From Planctomycetes bacterium ADurb.Bin069 (GTDB lineage Bacteria > Planctomycetota > UBA8108 > UBA8890 > UBA8898), in assembly GCA_002070955.1 (NCBI GenBank), contig MWEK01000013.1, forward strand, positions 62,001 to 126,000: a stretch of 64,000 nucleotides of DNA, read 5' to 3'. Below the pieces are notes generated by a model that did not search any database, had not been told where the DNA came from, and saw only the letters and a list, made by a program, of their open reading frames with translations. Shown piece after piece: positions 1 through 11,349 of this stretch. A program made the translations under genes and the position numbers. Numbering within the stretch: position 1 is the first letter of the stretch; every line of letters starts with the position of its first letter.

Positions 1-2
1 TC

Positions 3-101
3 ATCGTCGCCTGCGTCTTCGCCGGCGGCGTGCTGGCCGGCTGCGCGCCGGCGTACCGGGCGGCGCGGCTGGACCCGGTGGAGGTTTTCTCCCGTGGGTA
101 G
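3..101 (+). CDS. ABC transporter permease, FtsX/MacB type (C-terminal fragment)
   Basis: Only the last 32 codons are inside the window; the gene begins upstream. The visible tail is a hydrophobic helix followed by the sequence APAYRAARLDPVEVF and a TAG stop. A P-x-x-x-A-A-x-x-x-P-V-E tail is the usual cytoplasmic end of the last FtsX transmembrane helix in MacB/LolC-type permeases, so the family is seen but the substrate is not. The next gene starts at a GTG at 94, inside this gene, so translation of the two permeases is probably coupled. Together with the ATPase at 1305 this looks like one exporter or mechanotransmission ABC complex in the inner membrane. Confidence 0.75.
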   Translation: MVACVFAGGVLAGCAPAYRAARLDPVEVFSRG

Positions 102-1304
102 GATCGCCGCCGCGCTGGCTTTCGCCCGGCAGGGCCTGGCCGCCCGACGCGCCGAGGCGCTGCTCCTCGGCCTGACCTTCGCGGTGGTTTTCTGCACCTC
201 GGCCTCGGCGGTGGGCGTCATCCGCAGCGGGCGGCGCGAAATCACCGCCAACATTCAGCGCCTGGGGCGCGACATCGTTCAGGTGCACAAATCGTTCTCG
301 GCGGCGAGCTTCTTCAAGGAGCCCCTCCGCCGCGGCGATGTCGAAACGTGCCGCCGCGCCACGGGAGGATGGGCGACCGGCGTCAAGGTCTTCGTCGGCG
401 CGCTGGCGGCCGAGCCCGGCCGCGACCACTCCGCCCTCGTCGTCCAGACGGACGCCGATTGGCCCCGCGTCAACGAGTCGACTTTCAGCGAGGGGCGCTT
501 CTTTCGCGCGGACGAGCCGGACGCTTGCGCGCTGGACGTGTGGCTCGCGCGGGAGCTTTTCGGCAGCTCCCAGGCCGCCGGCAGGGAGATCTCCGTGGCC
601 TTCGGCGGAGTCGCGCGGACCTTCAAGGTGGTCGGCGTCCTCGCCGACCCCCTCGCGATCCGCGCGCGCTTTCAGAACCTCGATTCCGCCAAGAACGCGC
701 GCCACCCGGCGCTGCGCCTCCTGGAGAGCAAGAACCTTTACATTCCCCCCGGCGCCGTCGCGCCGGGGGACGACCTCTCGCTGGTTTTGATCAAGCTCCC
801 CGGCGACGCCGCTCCTCGGGACGCCGTCGCGGCGCTCAAGCGCGCCTTCGGACCCCGGGAGGCGCAGCTTCTCTTCTGGGCGCGCGGGCCGTGGATCGAC
901 AACATCCTGGACACCTTCGACGTGTTCCGCGCCTTCGCGAACGTCGTGTGGGTGATCTTCGTCCTGTTGGCGGCCGGCATGATCATGACCTTGAGCGGGC
1001 TCTTCATCGGCGGGCGGACGGCGGAACTCGGCATCCGACGCACCCAGGGGGCGAGCCGCGCCGCGGTGCTCGTTCAGATTCTCCTGGAGGGTCTGATGCT
1101 CCAGGGCGGCGGCGCCGTCGCCGGCACCGCGCTGAGCCCGCTGGCCGGGGCGTGGATCTGTCGCCACCTGCCCTGGAAATTCGGGATCGAGGGCCGGGAC
1201 GTCGCCCTGGTGCTGGGCGCGGGGCTCCTGACCTCGCTTGCGGCCATGCTTATCCCCGCCCTAAGGGCGGTTCAACGCGAACCCATGGATGTGCTGAGGG
1301 AATC

Positions 1305-1308
<4 letters not shown>
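94..1308 (+). CDS. ABC transporter permease, FtsX/MacB type
   Basis: 404 residues. It has one transmembrane helix near residues 20-40, a large extracytoplasmic domain at about 45-275, and three C-terminal helices (about 283-306, 325-350 and 370-392), the MacB_PCD plus FtsX arrangement. It ends in PALRAVQREPMDVLRES, the family tail. The GTG start at 94 follows GGAGG at 80-84 and overlaps the end of the preceding permease by 8 nt. The downstream ATPase starts inside its stop codon. The complex could act as a macrolide-type, lipoprotein-release or peptide exporter; nothing in the sequence decides which. No periplasmic adaptor (MacA-like) gene is visible downstream, but one could lie upstream of the window. 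Confidence 0.88.
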
Positions 1309-1973
<665 letters not shown>

Positions 1974-2054
1974 GCGGGGCGCGGGCGCGCGCCGCGAAAT
2001 CCCCGCCGACGCAGGCGGGCGCGGCGGTGTCGAAAGCCGACGCCGCGCCCGCGC

Positions 2055-2084
2055 TTTCGCGGCGGCCCGCGGTCGCGCTATACT
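2055..2084 (+). promoter_or_regulatory. Candidate promoter of the sialidase-like/beta-helix gene
   Basis: TTTCGC at 2055-2060 and TATACT at 2079-2084 are separated by 18 bp and lie 41 nt upstream of the ATG at 2125. The -10 matches 5 of 6 consensus bases and the -35 is weak. Found by eye only. Confidence 0.45.
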
Positions 2085-2124
2085 GAAGGACGGCTCGGTT
2101 TTCACACCCCGACGGGAGCGCCCT

Positions 2125-5100
2125 ATGACGAAAGTTTGCCCTCTTCTGTCCGCGGCGGCCGCGGTGCTTTTCCAGGCCGGCCTGACATCCGCGGCCGGCG
2201 CGCCGCACAAAGTAATCTCGCGCGGCGCGGCCGCCGGGTCGTACCAGGCGTTCACCGATGTCTGCCGTCTGGCCTCGGGCGACCTGCTATGCGTTTTCTA
2301 CGCGGGTTACGCACACGTGTCGCTGCCCAAGGACGACTGCCCGAAAGGCGGCCGGATCTGCATGACGCGCTCGAGCGACGAAGGGTGGACGTGGAGCCCC
2401 CCCGCCGTGCTCTTCGACGGCCCCCACGACGACCGCGATCCCCACATCGCCCAGATGCGCGACGGCACCGTTCTGTGCAGCTTTTTCACGTACCGGCCGG
2501 AAGCGGAAGCCGCCGCCCGGTGGGATACCTGCCTGGTCGCTTCGCGCGACGGCGGCGCCACGTGGGAGACGCAGGCGCGCGTGGTCGCGCCCGGCTGGCC
2601 CAGCTCGGCGCCGGTGCGCGAGCTGCCGGACGGCACCTGGGTCCTCGGGGTCTATCGACCGGAGGGACAGACCGCCTACGGCGGCATTATCCGGTCAAGC
2701 GACCGGGGCGCCTCGTGGTCGGCGCCCATTCCCATCGGAAAGGACAGCGGCGTCCGCCTCGATGCCGAGACCGACTTCGTGCTCCGCAAGGACGGCACGC
2801 TGTACGCGGCCCTCCGCGGGGACCGCGTCAACATGCACTACGCGACAAGCCCCGACCTCGGCCTCACGTGGTCGCCGGTGAAGGACATCGGCTTTCCAGG
2901 CCATTGCCCGCATTTCACGCGGCTGCAAACCGGCGAAGTGCTGCTGACGCACCGCCTGCCGCACACGGCGCTCCACGTGAGCCGCGATGACTGCGCGACG
3001 TGGCAAGGGCCCTACCGGATCGACGCCGTGATCGGCGCCTACGCCTCCACCGTCGAGCTGCGCGACGGAACGGTGCTCGTCGTCTACTACGAGGAAGGCG
3101 AGGGCAGCGCCGTGCGCGCCCGCCGCTTCCGGCTGACGGAGGGCGGAATCGAGTTCATCGACTGGGAAGAAAGCCCGCCGCGCAAGCTCGCGGCCTCGTG
3201 GCCGACGTTGGAGAAAGCCGCCGCCTTGCCGCCCGGCCCCGAGCGCGAGGAAGCGCGGCCGCTTCTGGACGCGCTCGCCGCGGCGCCCAACGCGGAGAGC
3301 GTGCACGCCCGGCGGGCGCAGCTTCCCGAGCTTCCCGCGCCCGGGGTCGTGCTCCACGTCGCGCCGGGCGGCCACGCCGGCGGCGAGGCCGCGCAACCCT
3401 TTACGACGCTCACCCAGGCGCGCGACGCCTTGCGGCGCCTGCGAGACGAGAACGGCGGCCGGCTTCCGGCGGGCGGCGCGCGGGTCGTCATCCACGGCGG
3501 CGTCTACCCCGTGACCGAGACCTTCGTGCTCGAGGCTCGGGACTCGGGCACGGCCGAAGCCCCCGTCGTCTACGAGGCCGCGCCGGGCGAGACGCCGGTC
3601 CTGACGGGCGGCGTCGCCATCGCGGCCTGGCGGCCCCTCGTCGATCAGGCGGTGAAGGACAAGCTTCCGCCGGCGGTGCGCGATCGCATCGTCGTGGCGG
3701 ATCTGGCGGAGCTCGGCGTCGCGGACCTCGGCGATGCCACCGACCTGCGCCGCGCGCCCGAGCTCTTCGTCGGGGGCGCGCCCCAGACCCTCGCCCGCTG
3801 GCCGAACGACGGTTTCGTCGCCACGGGCGCCATCCTCGGAACGGACACCTTCACGGTCTGGGGTTCGATTCAGGGCTGCAAGGACGGGAAGTTCCGCTAC
3901 GCGGAGGACCGGCCGAGCCTCTGGACCGACGAGCCCGACGTCCGGCTTTACGGCTACTGGTTTTGGGACTGGTTCGAGGAGTTCCAGAAGGTGGCATCCA
4001 TCGACCCCGCCGCGCGCGCCTTCACCCTCGCGCGGCCGTACTCCGTCTACGGGTACCGCCAAGGCCAGCGCTATTACGCCGTCAACGTCCTGCGGGAGCT
4101 CGACCGGCCGGGCGAGTGGTACCTGGAGCGGCCTCGGGGCCTCCTCTACTGGTGTCCGCCCGAGGGTGAGGAATGGCGCGGCGCGGCGGCCGCGGTAAGC
4201 GTCTTCGCGCAGCCCTTCATTCGCATGGAAAACGTCCGGCACGCCATCCTCCGCGGCCTCGCCATGGAGCACGGCCGCGGCGACGGCATCCACCTCCGCG
4301 GCGGAGCGCGGTGCATTCTCGCCGGCTGCACGGTCAGGCGCATGGGCGGCGATGCCATCGTCGTCGTGGGCGGCGCGGAGCACACCGTGTTCGGCTGCAC
4401 GCTCCACACCCTCGGCTGCGGGGGCGCGCGCGTCGCGGGCGGCGACCGCAAGACCTTCGCGCCGGGCGGGCACCTCGTCGAAAACTGCACCGTCCGGGAC
4501 ATCTCGCGGTTGAAGCGCACCTACGCGCCGGCCGTGCACCTCGACGGCTGCGGCAACCGGGTGGCTCACAACCTCTTCGAGCGCATCCCGTCCTCGGCGC
4601 TGCGCGTCGAGGGCTCCGAGCAGACCATCGAGCTCAACCTGATCCGCCGGGTGGTCGAGGAGTCGGATGACCAAGGCGGCCTGGACATGTACGGGAACCC
4701 GCTCTATCGCGGGGTCGTGATCCGCTGGAACCGTTGGAGCGACATCGCCGGCGGAACGCAGTGCGGGGCCGCGGGCGTGCGGCTCGACGACATGATCTCG
4801 GGGGTGGTCGTCCACGGGAACATCTTCGAGCGTTGCGGCGCCGTCCAGTTCGGCGGGGTGCAGATCCACGGCGGCAAGGACAACCTCGTGGACAACAACG
4901 TGTTCCTCGACTGCCGCGCGGGCCTCAGCTTCTCGCGCTGGGGCGAGAAACGCTGGCTGGAGGCGATTCAGAAATACCTGGAGGAGGCGGTCTGCCCCGC
5001 CAACGCGGCGCGCTACGGCGAGCTGGCGCGCCTGCGCGAGGGCGCGGACGTCAACTTCGTGACCCGCAACGTCTTTGCGGGCTGCAAGGACGTCTTCCTC

Positions 5101-5289
5101 CGCGACGGCGGCGCGGCGCGCGCGGCGTTCAACACGGTGATCGAGGGATCTTTCGACCTGGGGGTCGTCGAGAGCCGGGAAGCGATCGCCGCCGACCCGC
5201 GGCTTGCGCCCCTCCTCTTCGCGCCGATCCCGGCCGGCGCAATCGGGCCCTACGCCCATCCGTGGAGGGCGGAAGGATCCGGCGAATAG
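2125..5289 (+). CDS. Secreted sialidase-like propeller fused to right-handed parallel beta-helix
   Basis: 1054 residues with an N-terminal signal peptide (cleavage near residues 21-24). Residues about 28-370 form a sialidase/BNR-type propeller: Asp-box motifs S-x-D-x-G-x-T-W recur near residues 82, 141, 190, 242 and 285 (the last is degenerate, SRDDCATW). Residues about 405-1050 read as a right-handed parallel beta-helix, starting VLHVAPGGHAGG and containing many VxxNxF and GCTV turns such as HLVENCTV and NLVDNNVFLDC. Both halves are common in secreted polysaccharide-active enzymes. I infer a glycan-degrading exoenzyme. The canonical FRIP segment of true sialidases is not visible, so the substrate is open. 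The gene stands alone, with its own promoter upstream and a convergent ligA downstream. Confidence 0.75.
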   Translation: MTKVCPLLSAAAAVLFQAGLTSAAGAPHKVISRGAAAGSYQAFTDVCRLASGDLLCVFYAGYAHVSLPKDDCPKGGRICMTRSSDEGWTWSPPAVLFDGPHDDRDPHIAQMRDGTVLCSFFTYRPEAEAAARWDTCLVASRDGGATWETQARVVAPGWPSSAPVRELPDGTWVLGVYRPEGQTAYGGIIRSSDRGASWSAPIPIGKDSGVRLDAETDFVLRKDGTLYAALRGDRVNMHYATSPDLGLTWSPVKDIGFPGHCPHFTRLQTGEVLLTHRLPHTALHVSRDDCATWQGPYRIDAVIGAYASTVELRDGTVLVVYYEEGEGSAVRARRFRLTEGGIEFIDWEESPPRKLAASWPTLEKAAALPPGPEREEARPLLDALAAAPNAESVHARRAQLPELPAPGVVLHVAPGGHAGGEAAQPFTTLTQARDALRRLRDENGGRLPAGGARVVIHGGVYPVTETFVLEARDSGTAEAPVVYEAAPGETPVLTGGVAIAAWRPLVDQAVKDKLPPAVRDRIVVADLAELGVADLGDATDLRRAPELFVGGAPQTLARWPNDGFVATGAILGTDTFTVWGSIQGCKDGKFRYAEDRPSLWTDEPDVRLYGYWFWDWFEEFQKVASIDPAARAFTLARPYSVYGYRQGQRYYAVNVLRELDRPGEWYLERPRGLLYWCPPEGEEWRGAAAAVSVFAQPFIRMENVRHAILRGLAMEHGRGDGIHLRGGARCILAGCTVRRMGGDAIVVVGGAEHTVFGCTLHTLGCGGARVAGGDRKTFAPGGHLVENCTVRDISRLKRTYAPAVHLDGCGNRVAHNLFERIPSSALRVEGSEQTIELNLIRRVVEESDDQGGLDMYGNPLYRGVVIRWNRWSDIAGGTQCGAAGVRLDDMISGVVVHGNIFERCGAVQFGGVQIHGGKDNLVDNNVFLDCRAGLSFSRWGEKRWLEAIQKYLEEAVCPANAARYGELARLREGADVNFVTRNVFAGCKDVFLRDGGAARAAFNTVIEGSFDLGVVESREAIAADPRLAPLLFAPIPAGAIGPYAHPWRAEGSGE

Positions 5290-5415
5290 GCGCCGAGGGG
5301 CGCGGTCGCTCAGTACCTTCGCCGATCGTACTCTGCGCATCGTGAACCGTGCGCCCCGCGCGGTAATCGGAGGTCGACGCACTCAGACCGTCTTCCCGCG
5401 TCCCGCCCGCCCCGT

Positions 5416-7461
<2,046 letters not shown>

Positions 7462-7490
7462 TCAGCGGCGCGGCACGCCCGCGGCCGCGC

Positions 7491-7496
7491 ATTATA
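7491..7496 (-). promoter_or_regulatory. -10 element upstream of ligA
   Basis: A perfect TATAAT on the minus strand, 45 nt before the ligA ATG. I see no good -35 at 16-18 bp, so only the -10 is claimed. Confidence 0.5.
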
Positions 7497-7536
7497 CGCC
7501 GGCGCCAAGGGCAAGGCGAGGCGCGCGCTCCGCCCA

Positions 7537-8196
7537 TCACCGGCCCGCCCGGAGCTTCTCGTACGCGGCCAGCAGCTCCTTGAAGCGCTCCTCCGCCCGC
7601 CGCATGGCCTCCGGACCCAAATAGTGGAATTTGTCCGGATGGCACCGGGCCGCGAGCCTGTGAAACGCGCGCGTCACCTCGGCCGCGCCCGCGCCGGGCG
7701 CCAGCCCCAGGATCTCGTGGGGTGACGGCACGCCCGGCGCGGCATAGGCCTGGCCGATTTCCTCGCCGTAGGCGGGCTCTTCGGCCCGCGCCGCGAAGAA
7801 ACGCCGCACCCGCTCCCACCGCGACGAGTACCGGTAATCCCCGTCGCGCTCGAATACATACCGCCGGCGCTCCGCCTCCCGGCGGAACCACGCCGCCGCC
7901 CTGAGAAAAGTCTCCGCGCTGTGGGGCTCGAGCTTGCTGAAGAACCAGTCGATCAGCGTCGGCTGGAAAGGCGGCGATGCGAAGAACGTGCCGCGCGCCG
8001 TGGTCTCGCACAGGTTTTCGAAGCCGCACGCCGGGCAGGCGTAGCGGAACAAAGGCCCCCCGCGCCGCTCCTCACGGGGTTCGATGAACCCCTCGGCCCT
8101 CACCACCGCGGGCGCGAGGCCCCGGCCGCAGGACCAGCAGCGAAAGTGCCGCCCCCCGGGGGCGCGCGGCGTGTCTTCAGACGAAGAGCATGGCAT
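7537..8196 (-). CDS. Zinc-ribbon protein with C-terminal J domain
   Basis: 219 residues when started at the ATG at 8196, which lies inside the end of queA (20-nt overlap). The N-terminal part has two CxxC pairs (C20/C23 and C54/C57) that could form a zinc ribbon, with CPACG typical of such folds. The middle is helical and charged. Residues about 158-219 form a J domain: HEILGLAPGAGAAEVTRAFH followed by HPDK at 186-189, the Hsp70-stimulating motif. Family knowledge says J proteins recruit and activate DnaK; the client is unknown. A longer start at 8256 is possible in frame but would run deeper into queA. No glycine-rich or DnaJ zinc-centre domain is present, so this is not DnaJ itself. Confidence 0.8.
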   Translation of the reverse strand: MPCSSSEDTPRAPGGRHFRCWSCGRGLAPAVVRAEGFIEPREERRGGPLFRYACPACGFENLCETTARGTFFASPPFQPTLIDWFFSKLEPHSAETFLRAAAWFRREAERRRYVFERDGDYRYSSRWERVRRFFAARAEEPAYGEEIGQAYAAPGVPSPHEILGLAPGAGAAEVTRAFHRLAARCHPDKFHYLGPEAMRRAEERFKELLAAYEKLRAGR

Positions 8197-9205
8197 CGCC
8201 GTAACTGTAAAACCGAAAGCGTTTCTCGATCGCGTGGGCGTAGGCGCGCAGGACAAGCTCGCGCCCCGCGAAGGCGCTCACGAGGACGAGAAGGGTGCTC
8301 CGCGGAAGGTGGAAGTTCGTCACGAGGGCGTCCACCGCCTTGAACTCGAAGGGCGGCCTGATGAACAGATCCGTCCAACCCGCGAACCCTTCCCGGGGCG
8401 CGCCGTTCAGGAACGCGGCTTCCAGCGTCCGCACCACGGTGGTCCCCACGGCGACGACGCGGTTCCCGCGGGCCTTCGCCGCCTCGATCTCCGCGAGCGC
8501 GGCCGCCGGCGCCGCGCAGTGCTCGGCGTGCATGCGGTGCGCCTCGACGGTGTCGGTCCGCATGGGAAGGAACGTGCCGATGCCGACGTGCAGCGTCACC
8601 CGCGCGATCCTGAGGCCGCGCGCCGCGCAGGCCGCCAGCAGATCCTCGCTGAAGTGCAGGCCGGCCGTGGGCGCCGCCGCGCTGCCAAGCTCCGTCGCAT
8701 AGACGGTCTGGTACCGCCCGCGGTCCCGCGGTCCCGGCGGGCGCCGGATGTACGGCGGCAGAGGCGGGGCTCCGAACCGCTCCATGATCGCGAAGGCATC
8801 CGCGCCGGGCGGGAACGCGATGCCCCGGCTCTCGCCGTCGGGCTCGAGCGCGCCCACCGTGAGCGCCTGCCCGTCGGGAAGCAGCACGGCCTCGCCCGGG
8901 CGCACCGCCTTGCTGGGGCGCACGAGCGCCCGCCAGTTGCCGCCGGGTCCGGGGCCGAGGAGCAGCACCTCCACCGCGCGGCCCGTCGCGCGCCGCGCCG
9001 CCAGCCGAGCCGCGATGACGCGCGAGTCGTTCAGAACGAGCACGTCGCCCGGAGCCAGGAGCCCCGGCAAATCGGCGAAGACGCCCTCGCCGAAGGTTCC
9101 GGCCCGCCGGTCGACGACGAGCAGACGCGCGCGATCGCGGACCGGCGCCGGCTGCTGGGCGATCAGCTCCGGCGGCAGCTCGTAATCGAACGCGGTAATG
9201 TCCAT
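8177..9205 (-). CDS. queA: S-adenosylmethionine:tRNA ribosyltransferase-isomerase QueA
   Basis: 342 residues, normal length. It transfers and isomerises the ribose of SAM to 7-aminomethyl-7-deazaguanine in tRNA, the step that makes epoxyqueuosine. The N terminus MDITAFDYELPPELIAQ-P is diagnostic, followed by RARLLVVDR, VLVLNDSRVIAARL, YQTVYA, GSAAAPTAGLHF and THVGIGTF-like segments (here LHVGIGTFLPM), then FHLPRSTLLVLVSAFAG. I chose the ATG at 9205 because the protein then begins at the family N terminus and a GAGG lies 4 nt upstream; the frame stays open to 9271. No other queuosine gene is in the window. The J-domain gene begins inside its 3' end. Confidence 0.96.
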   Translation of the reverse strand: MDITAFDYELPPELIAQQPAPVRDRARLLVVDRRAGTFGEGVFADLPGLLAPGDVLVLNDSRVIAARLAARRATGRAVEVLLLGPGPGGNWRALVRPSKAVRPGEAVLLPDGQALTVGALEPDGESRGIAFPPGADAFAIMERFGAPPLPPYIRRPPGPRDRGRYQTVYATELGSAAAPTAGLHFSEDLLAACAARGLRIARVTLHVGIGTFLPMRTDTVEAHRMHAEHCAAPAAALAEIEAAKARGNRVVAVGTTVVRTLEAAFLNGAPREGFAGWTDLFIRPPFEFKAVDALVTNFHLPRSTLLVLVSAFAGRELVLRAYAHAIEKRFRFYSYGDAMLFV

Positions 9206-9378
9206 GCGCCCTCGGTGCTTTTCCGATCCGCGGCGGCCGCTCCGTGCGGCCGCGCGCGCCCAGACAAGCATAGTTCCGGAAACCGCCCCGCGAAAGAGAG
9301 GCCCCGCCCGCCGCGCCTAGGGCGCGGGTCCGGAAACACGGCACGCCGCCGCGGCAGGCCGCCGCGGGCGCCGCCGGT

Positions 9379-9407
9379 TTGTCCGCCCGCGGGACGCAGT
9401 GTATACT
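9379..9407 (+). promoter_or_regulatory. Candidate promoter of the 9479 membrane protein
   Basis: TTGTCC at 9379-9384 and TATACT at 9402-9407 with a 17-bp spacer, 72 nt upstream of the ATG at 9479. Confidence 0.55.
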
Positions 9408-9478
9408 CCGTGCGGCAACAGGGGAATTGCCGCGCATTCCCGCCGCGCCGCCGCCGGCGGGGGATGAAAGGACCCTTC

Positions 9479-10090
9479 ATGCTCGCGGTTGAAATCGCCG
9501 CACGCCTGCTTTTCTGCGGCCTTCTCGCCGCCTGCCTGACGCTCCCGAGACGCCGCCCGCAGGACTTCGCGCTCGCCTTCGGCGCCTGCGCCGCGGCGAT
9601 GGCCGCCGAGCTCCACGGCGCCGGCTTCGCGGCGATCGCCTGCGCCATGCCGGCCATCGGCGGCGCCATCGGCATCGCCGAGCGCTTCGCGGCCCCGCGC
9701 GCCTCCGACGCGACCCGTCCCTTCGCGGCCGCGCTGGCCGGCCTCCTGGCCGGCCAAGGCCTGCCGTTCCTCGGCGCCGCGTTCGCGCTGCTCGTCGTCC
9801 TCGCCCGCGCCGCCTGCGGCTTCCGCGCCGCTCCGGCGGCCGCCCCGCCCGCCGGCTGCAGGCGCACGCTGTCGATCAGGGCGCAGAGCCTACACGGCAC
9901 CATCGGCCGCATCGAATCCGTGCTGGAACGCTTCGGCCTGGCGCCTTCCGCCCTCGCGGTGGGCCGCGACCAGTCGTCGCGAGAGCTCACGATCACCGTG
10001 GAGCTGCTGCTGCCCGACCCCGGCGCGCCGGCCGCCCTCATGGCGGCGCTCCAAGAGACCGAGGGCGTCATTCGGTTCGCGCTCCAGTAG
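9479..10090 (+). CDS. Small membrane protein with C-terminal ACT-like domain (MgtC-like layout)
   Basis: 203 residues. Residues about 1-120 are four or so hydrophobic helices rich in Ala and Gly. Residues about 130-203 are soluble, with GRIESVLERFGL, ELTITVELLLPDP and a final EGVIRFALQ, a beta-alpha-beta pattern like an ACT domain. This membrane-plus-ACT layout resembles MgtC/SapB proteins, but the conserved MgtC N-terminal ERE-x-AGLRTH segment is missing, so the assignment is weak. Start choice: the ATG at 9479 has GAAAGGA (9466-9472) with a 6-nt spacer; the upstream in-frame ATG at 9464 has none. It is followed directly by the carA promoter. Confidence 0.6.
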   Translation: MLAVEIAARLLFCGLLAACLTLPRRRPQDFALAFGACAAAMAAELHGAGFAAIACAMPAIGGAIGIAERFAAPRASDATRPFAAALAGLLAGQGLPFLGAAFALLVVLARAACGFRAAPAAAPPAGCRRTLSIRAQSLHGTIGRIESVLERFGLAPSALAVGRDQSSRELTITVELLLPDPGAPAALMAALQETEGVIRFALQ

Positions 10091-10101
10091 CCGTCCGGCC
10101 G

Positions 10102-10131
10102 TTGCGCCTGCTCGCGCCGGTCGGATATAAT
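10102..10131 (+). promoter_or_regulatory. carA operon promoter
   Basis: TTGCGC at 10102-10107 and a perfect TATAAT at 10126-10131, 18-bp spacer. A second TATACT lies at 10141-10146. Transcription from the first would start near 10138, which excludes the in-frame TTG at 10102 as the carA start. Confidence 0.7.
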
Positions 10132-10212
10132 ACCGCCTTTTATACTCCATCCCGCGCGGCCGCGTGCAGTTCTGTCCGGCGGGTCTCTCCACTGCAGGCG
10201 CAGGCAGGAACC

Positions 10213-11349
10213 TTGATTGCAAAATTAGCCCTCGAAGACGGCTCCGTACACGCGGGAACGAGCGTCGGAGCCCCCGGGGAGGTCGGCGCCGAGGTGGTGT
10301 TCAACACCTCCATGTCCGGCTACCAGGAGATCTTCACCGATCCCTCCTCCCACGGCCACATCATCTTGATGACGCAGCCGCACATCGGCAACTACGGCGC
10401 GACGAGCGAGGACGAGGAGTCCGATCGCGTGGGCCTGAGCGGCATCATCGTGCGGGACCTGGCCCTCCGACCCAGCAACTTCCGCGCGCAGGAATCCCTA
10501 GGCTGTTATCTCGCCCGCAAGAACGTCGTCGGCATCGCCGGCATCGACACGCGCGCCGTGACCAAGCTGCTTCGCGCCGAGGGCGCGCTCCGCGGCGTGA
10601 TCTCCACCGAGGACCTCGACGATGCCTCGCTCGTCAGGAAGGCGCGCGCCGTGCCCAGCCTCGTGGGCCGCGACCTCGTGGCGGCGGTCACGACCCAGGC
10701 GATCGAGCGCTGGACGGAAGGCTTCCACACGCCGTGGGCCTACGCCGATTTCCGCGAGCACGCCGGCGGCCTCCGGATCGCGGCCATGGACTTCGGCATG
10801 AAGCGGGATCTCGCCCGCATCCTGGTCGGTCTCGGTTTCGAGGTCTGGCGCGTGCCCGCCCACGCGACGGCGGCGGAGATCACGGCCCTGGAGCCCGACG
10901 GCCTTTTCCTGTCGAACGGCCCCGGCGATCCGTCCGCGGTCACCTACGCCATCGAGACCATTCGCGAGCTGTACCCGCGTTTGCCGACCTTCGGCGTCTG
11001 CCTCGGGCACCAGCTTCTCGCCCTGGCCATGGGGCAGCGCACCGAAAAGCTGAAGCTCGGCCACCACGGCTCGAATCTTCCCGTCATGGACCTGCGCACG
11101 GGGAAGATCAAGATCAGCAGCCAGAATCACAGCTTCGCCGTCGTGCCCGAAACGCTCCCTCCCGAGGTGGAGGAGACCTTCCGCAACATCAACGATCGCT
11201 CCAACGAAGGGACGCGGCACCGCGAACTCCCCGTCTTCTCGGTTCAGTTCCACCCCGAGGCATCCCCCGGCCCGAACGATTTGGCTTATCTTTTCGATGA
11301 CTTCGTCCGCATGGTGCGCACCCGCGCGCCGCTGGAGTCCCCCGCATGA
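10213..11349 (+). CDS. carA: Carbamoyl-phosphate synthase small subunit CarA
   Basis: 378 residues, normal for CarA. It is the glutaminase that delivers ammonia to CarB for carbamoyl phosphate, feeding pyrimidine and arginine synthesis. The N-terminal CPSase domain shows VVFNTSMSGYQEIFTDPS and HIGNYG; the class I glutamine amidotransferase domain has GVCLGHQ (nucleophile C263) with H347 and E349 in VQFHPEAS. The start is a TTG (IAKLALEDGS) preceded by GCAGGAA; this gives the family N terminus and fits the promoter at 10102-10131. The stop overlaps the purA start (ATGA). No carB is in the window, so the large subunit must be encoded elsewhere. Confidence 0.95.
   Translation: MIAKLALEDGSVHAGTSVGAPGEVGAEVVFNTSMSGYQEIFTDPSSHGHIILMTQPHIGNYGATSEDEESDRVGLSGIIVRDLALRPSNFRAQESLGCYLARKNVVGIAGIDTRAVTKLLRAEGALRGVISTEDLDDASLVRKARAVPSLVGRDLVAAVTTQAIERWTEGFHTPWAYADFREHAGGLRIAAMDFGMKRDLARILVGLGFEVWRVPAHATAAEITALEPDGLFLSNGPGDPSAVTYAIETIRELYPRLPTFGVCLGHQLLALAMGQRTEKLKLGHHGSNLPVMDLRTGKIKISSQNHSFAVVPETLPPEVEETFRNINDRSNEGTRHRELPVFSVQFHPEASPGPNDLAYLFDDFVRMVRTRAPLESPA

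Noticed and set aside
1-1167. Long open frame on the minus strand, opposite the ABC permease
   Set aside because: Its translation is Arg/Ala/Gly-rich with no domain, and the plus-strand permease in the same place has full family motifs. High GC makes such antisense frames common.
2695-5382. Minus-strand frame of about 900 codons opposite the sialidase-like gene
   Set aside because: Low-complexity composition and no motif; the plus-strand gene has a signal peptide, Asp boxes and a ribosome site.
9206-9478. A conserved small RNA or riboswitch in the gap between queA and the 9479 gene
   Set aside because: The gap shows a promoter for 9479, but I see no riboswitch-like fold or conserved box; it is very GC-rich.
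10102-10212. Upstream extension of carA to an earlier TTG
   Set aside because: The extension would overlap the -35 and -10 of the carA promoter and does not resemble CarA N termini.
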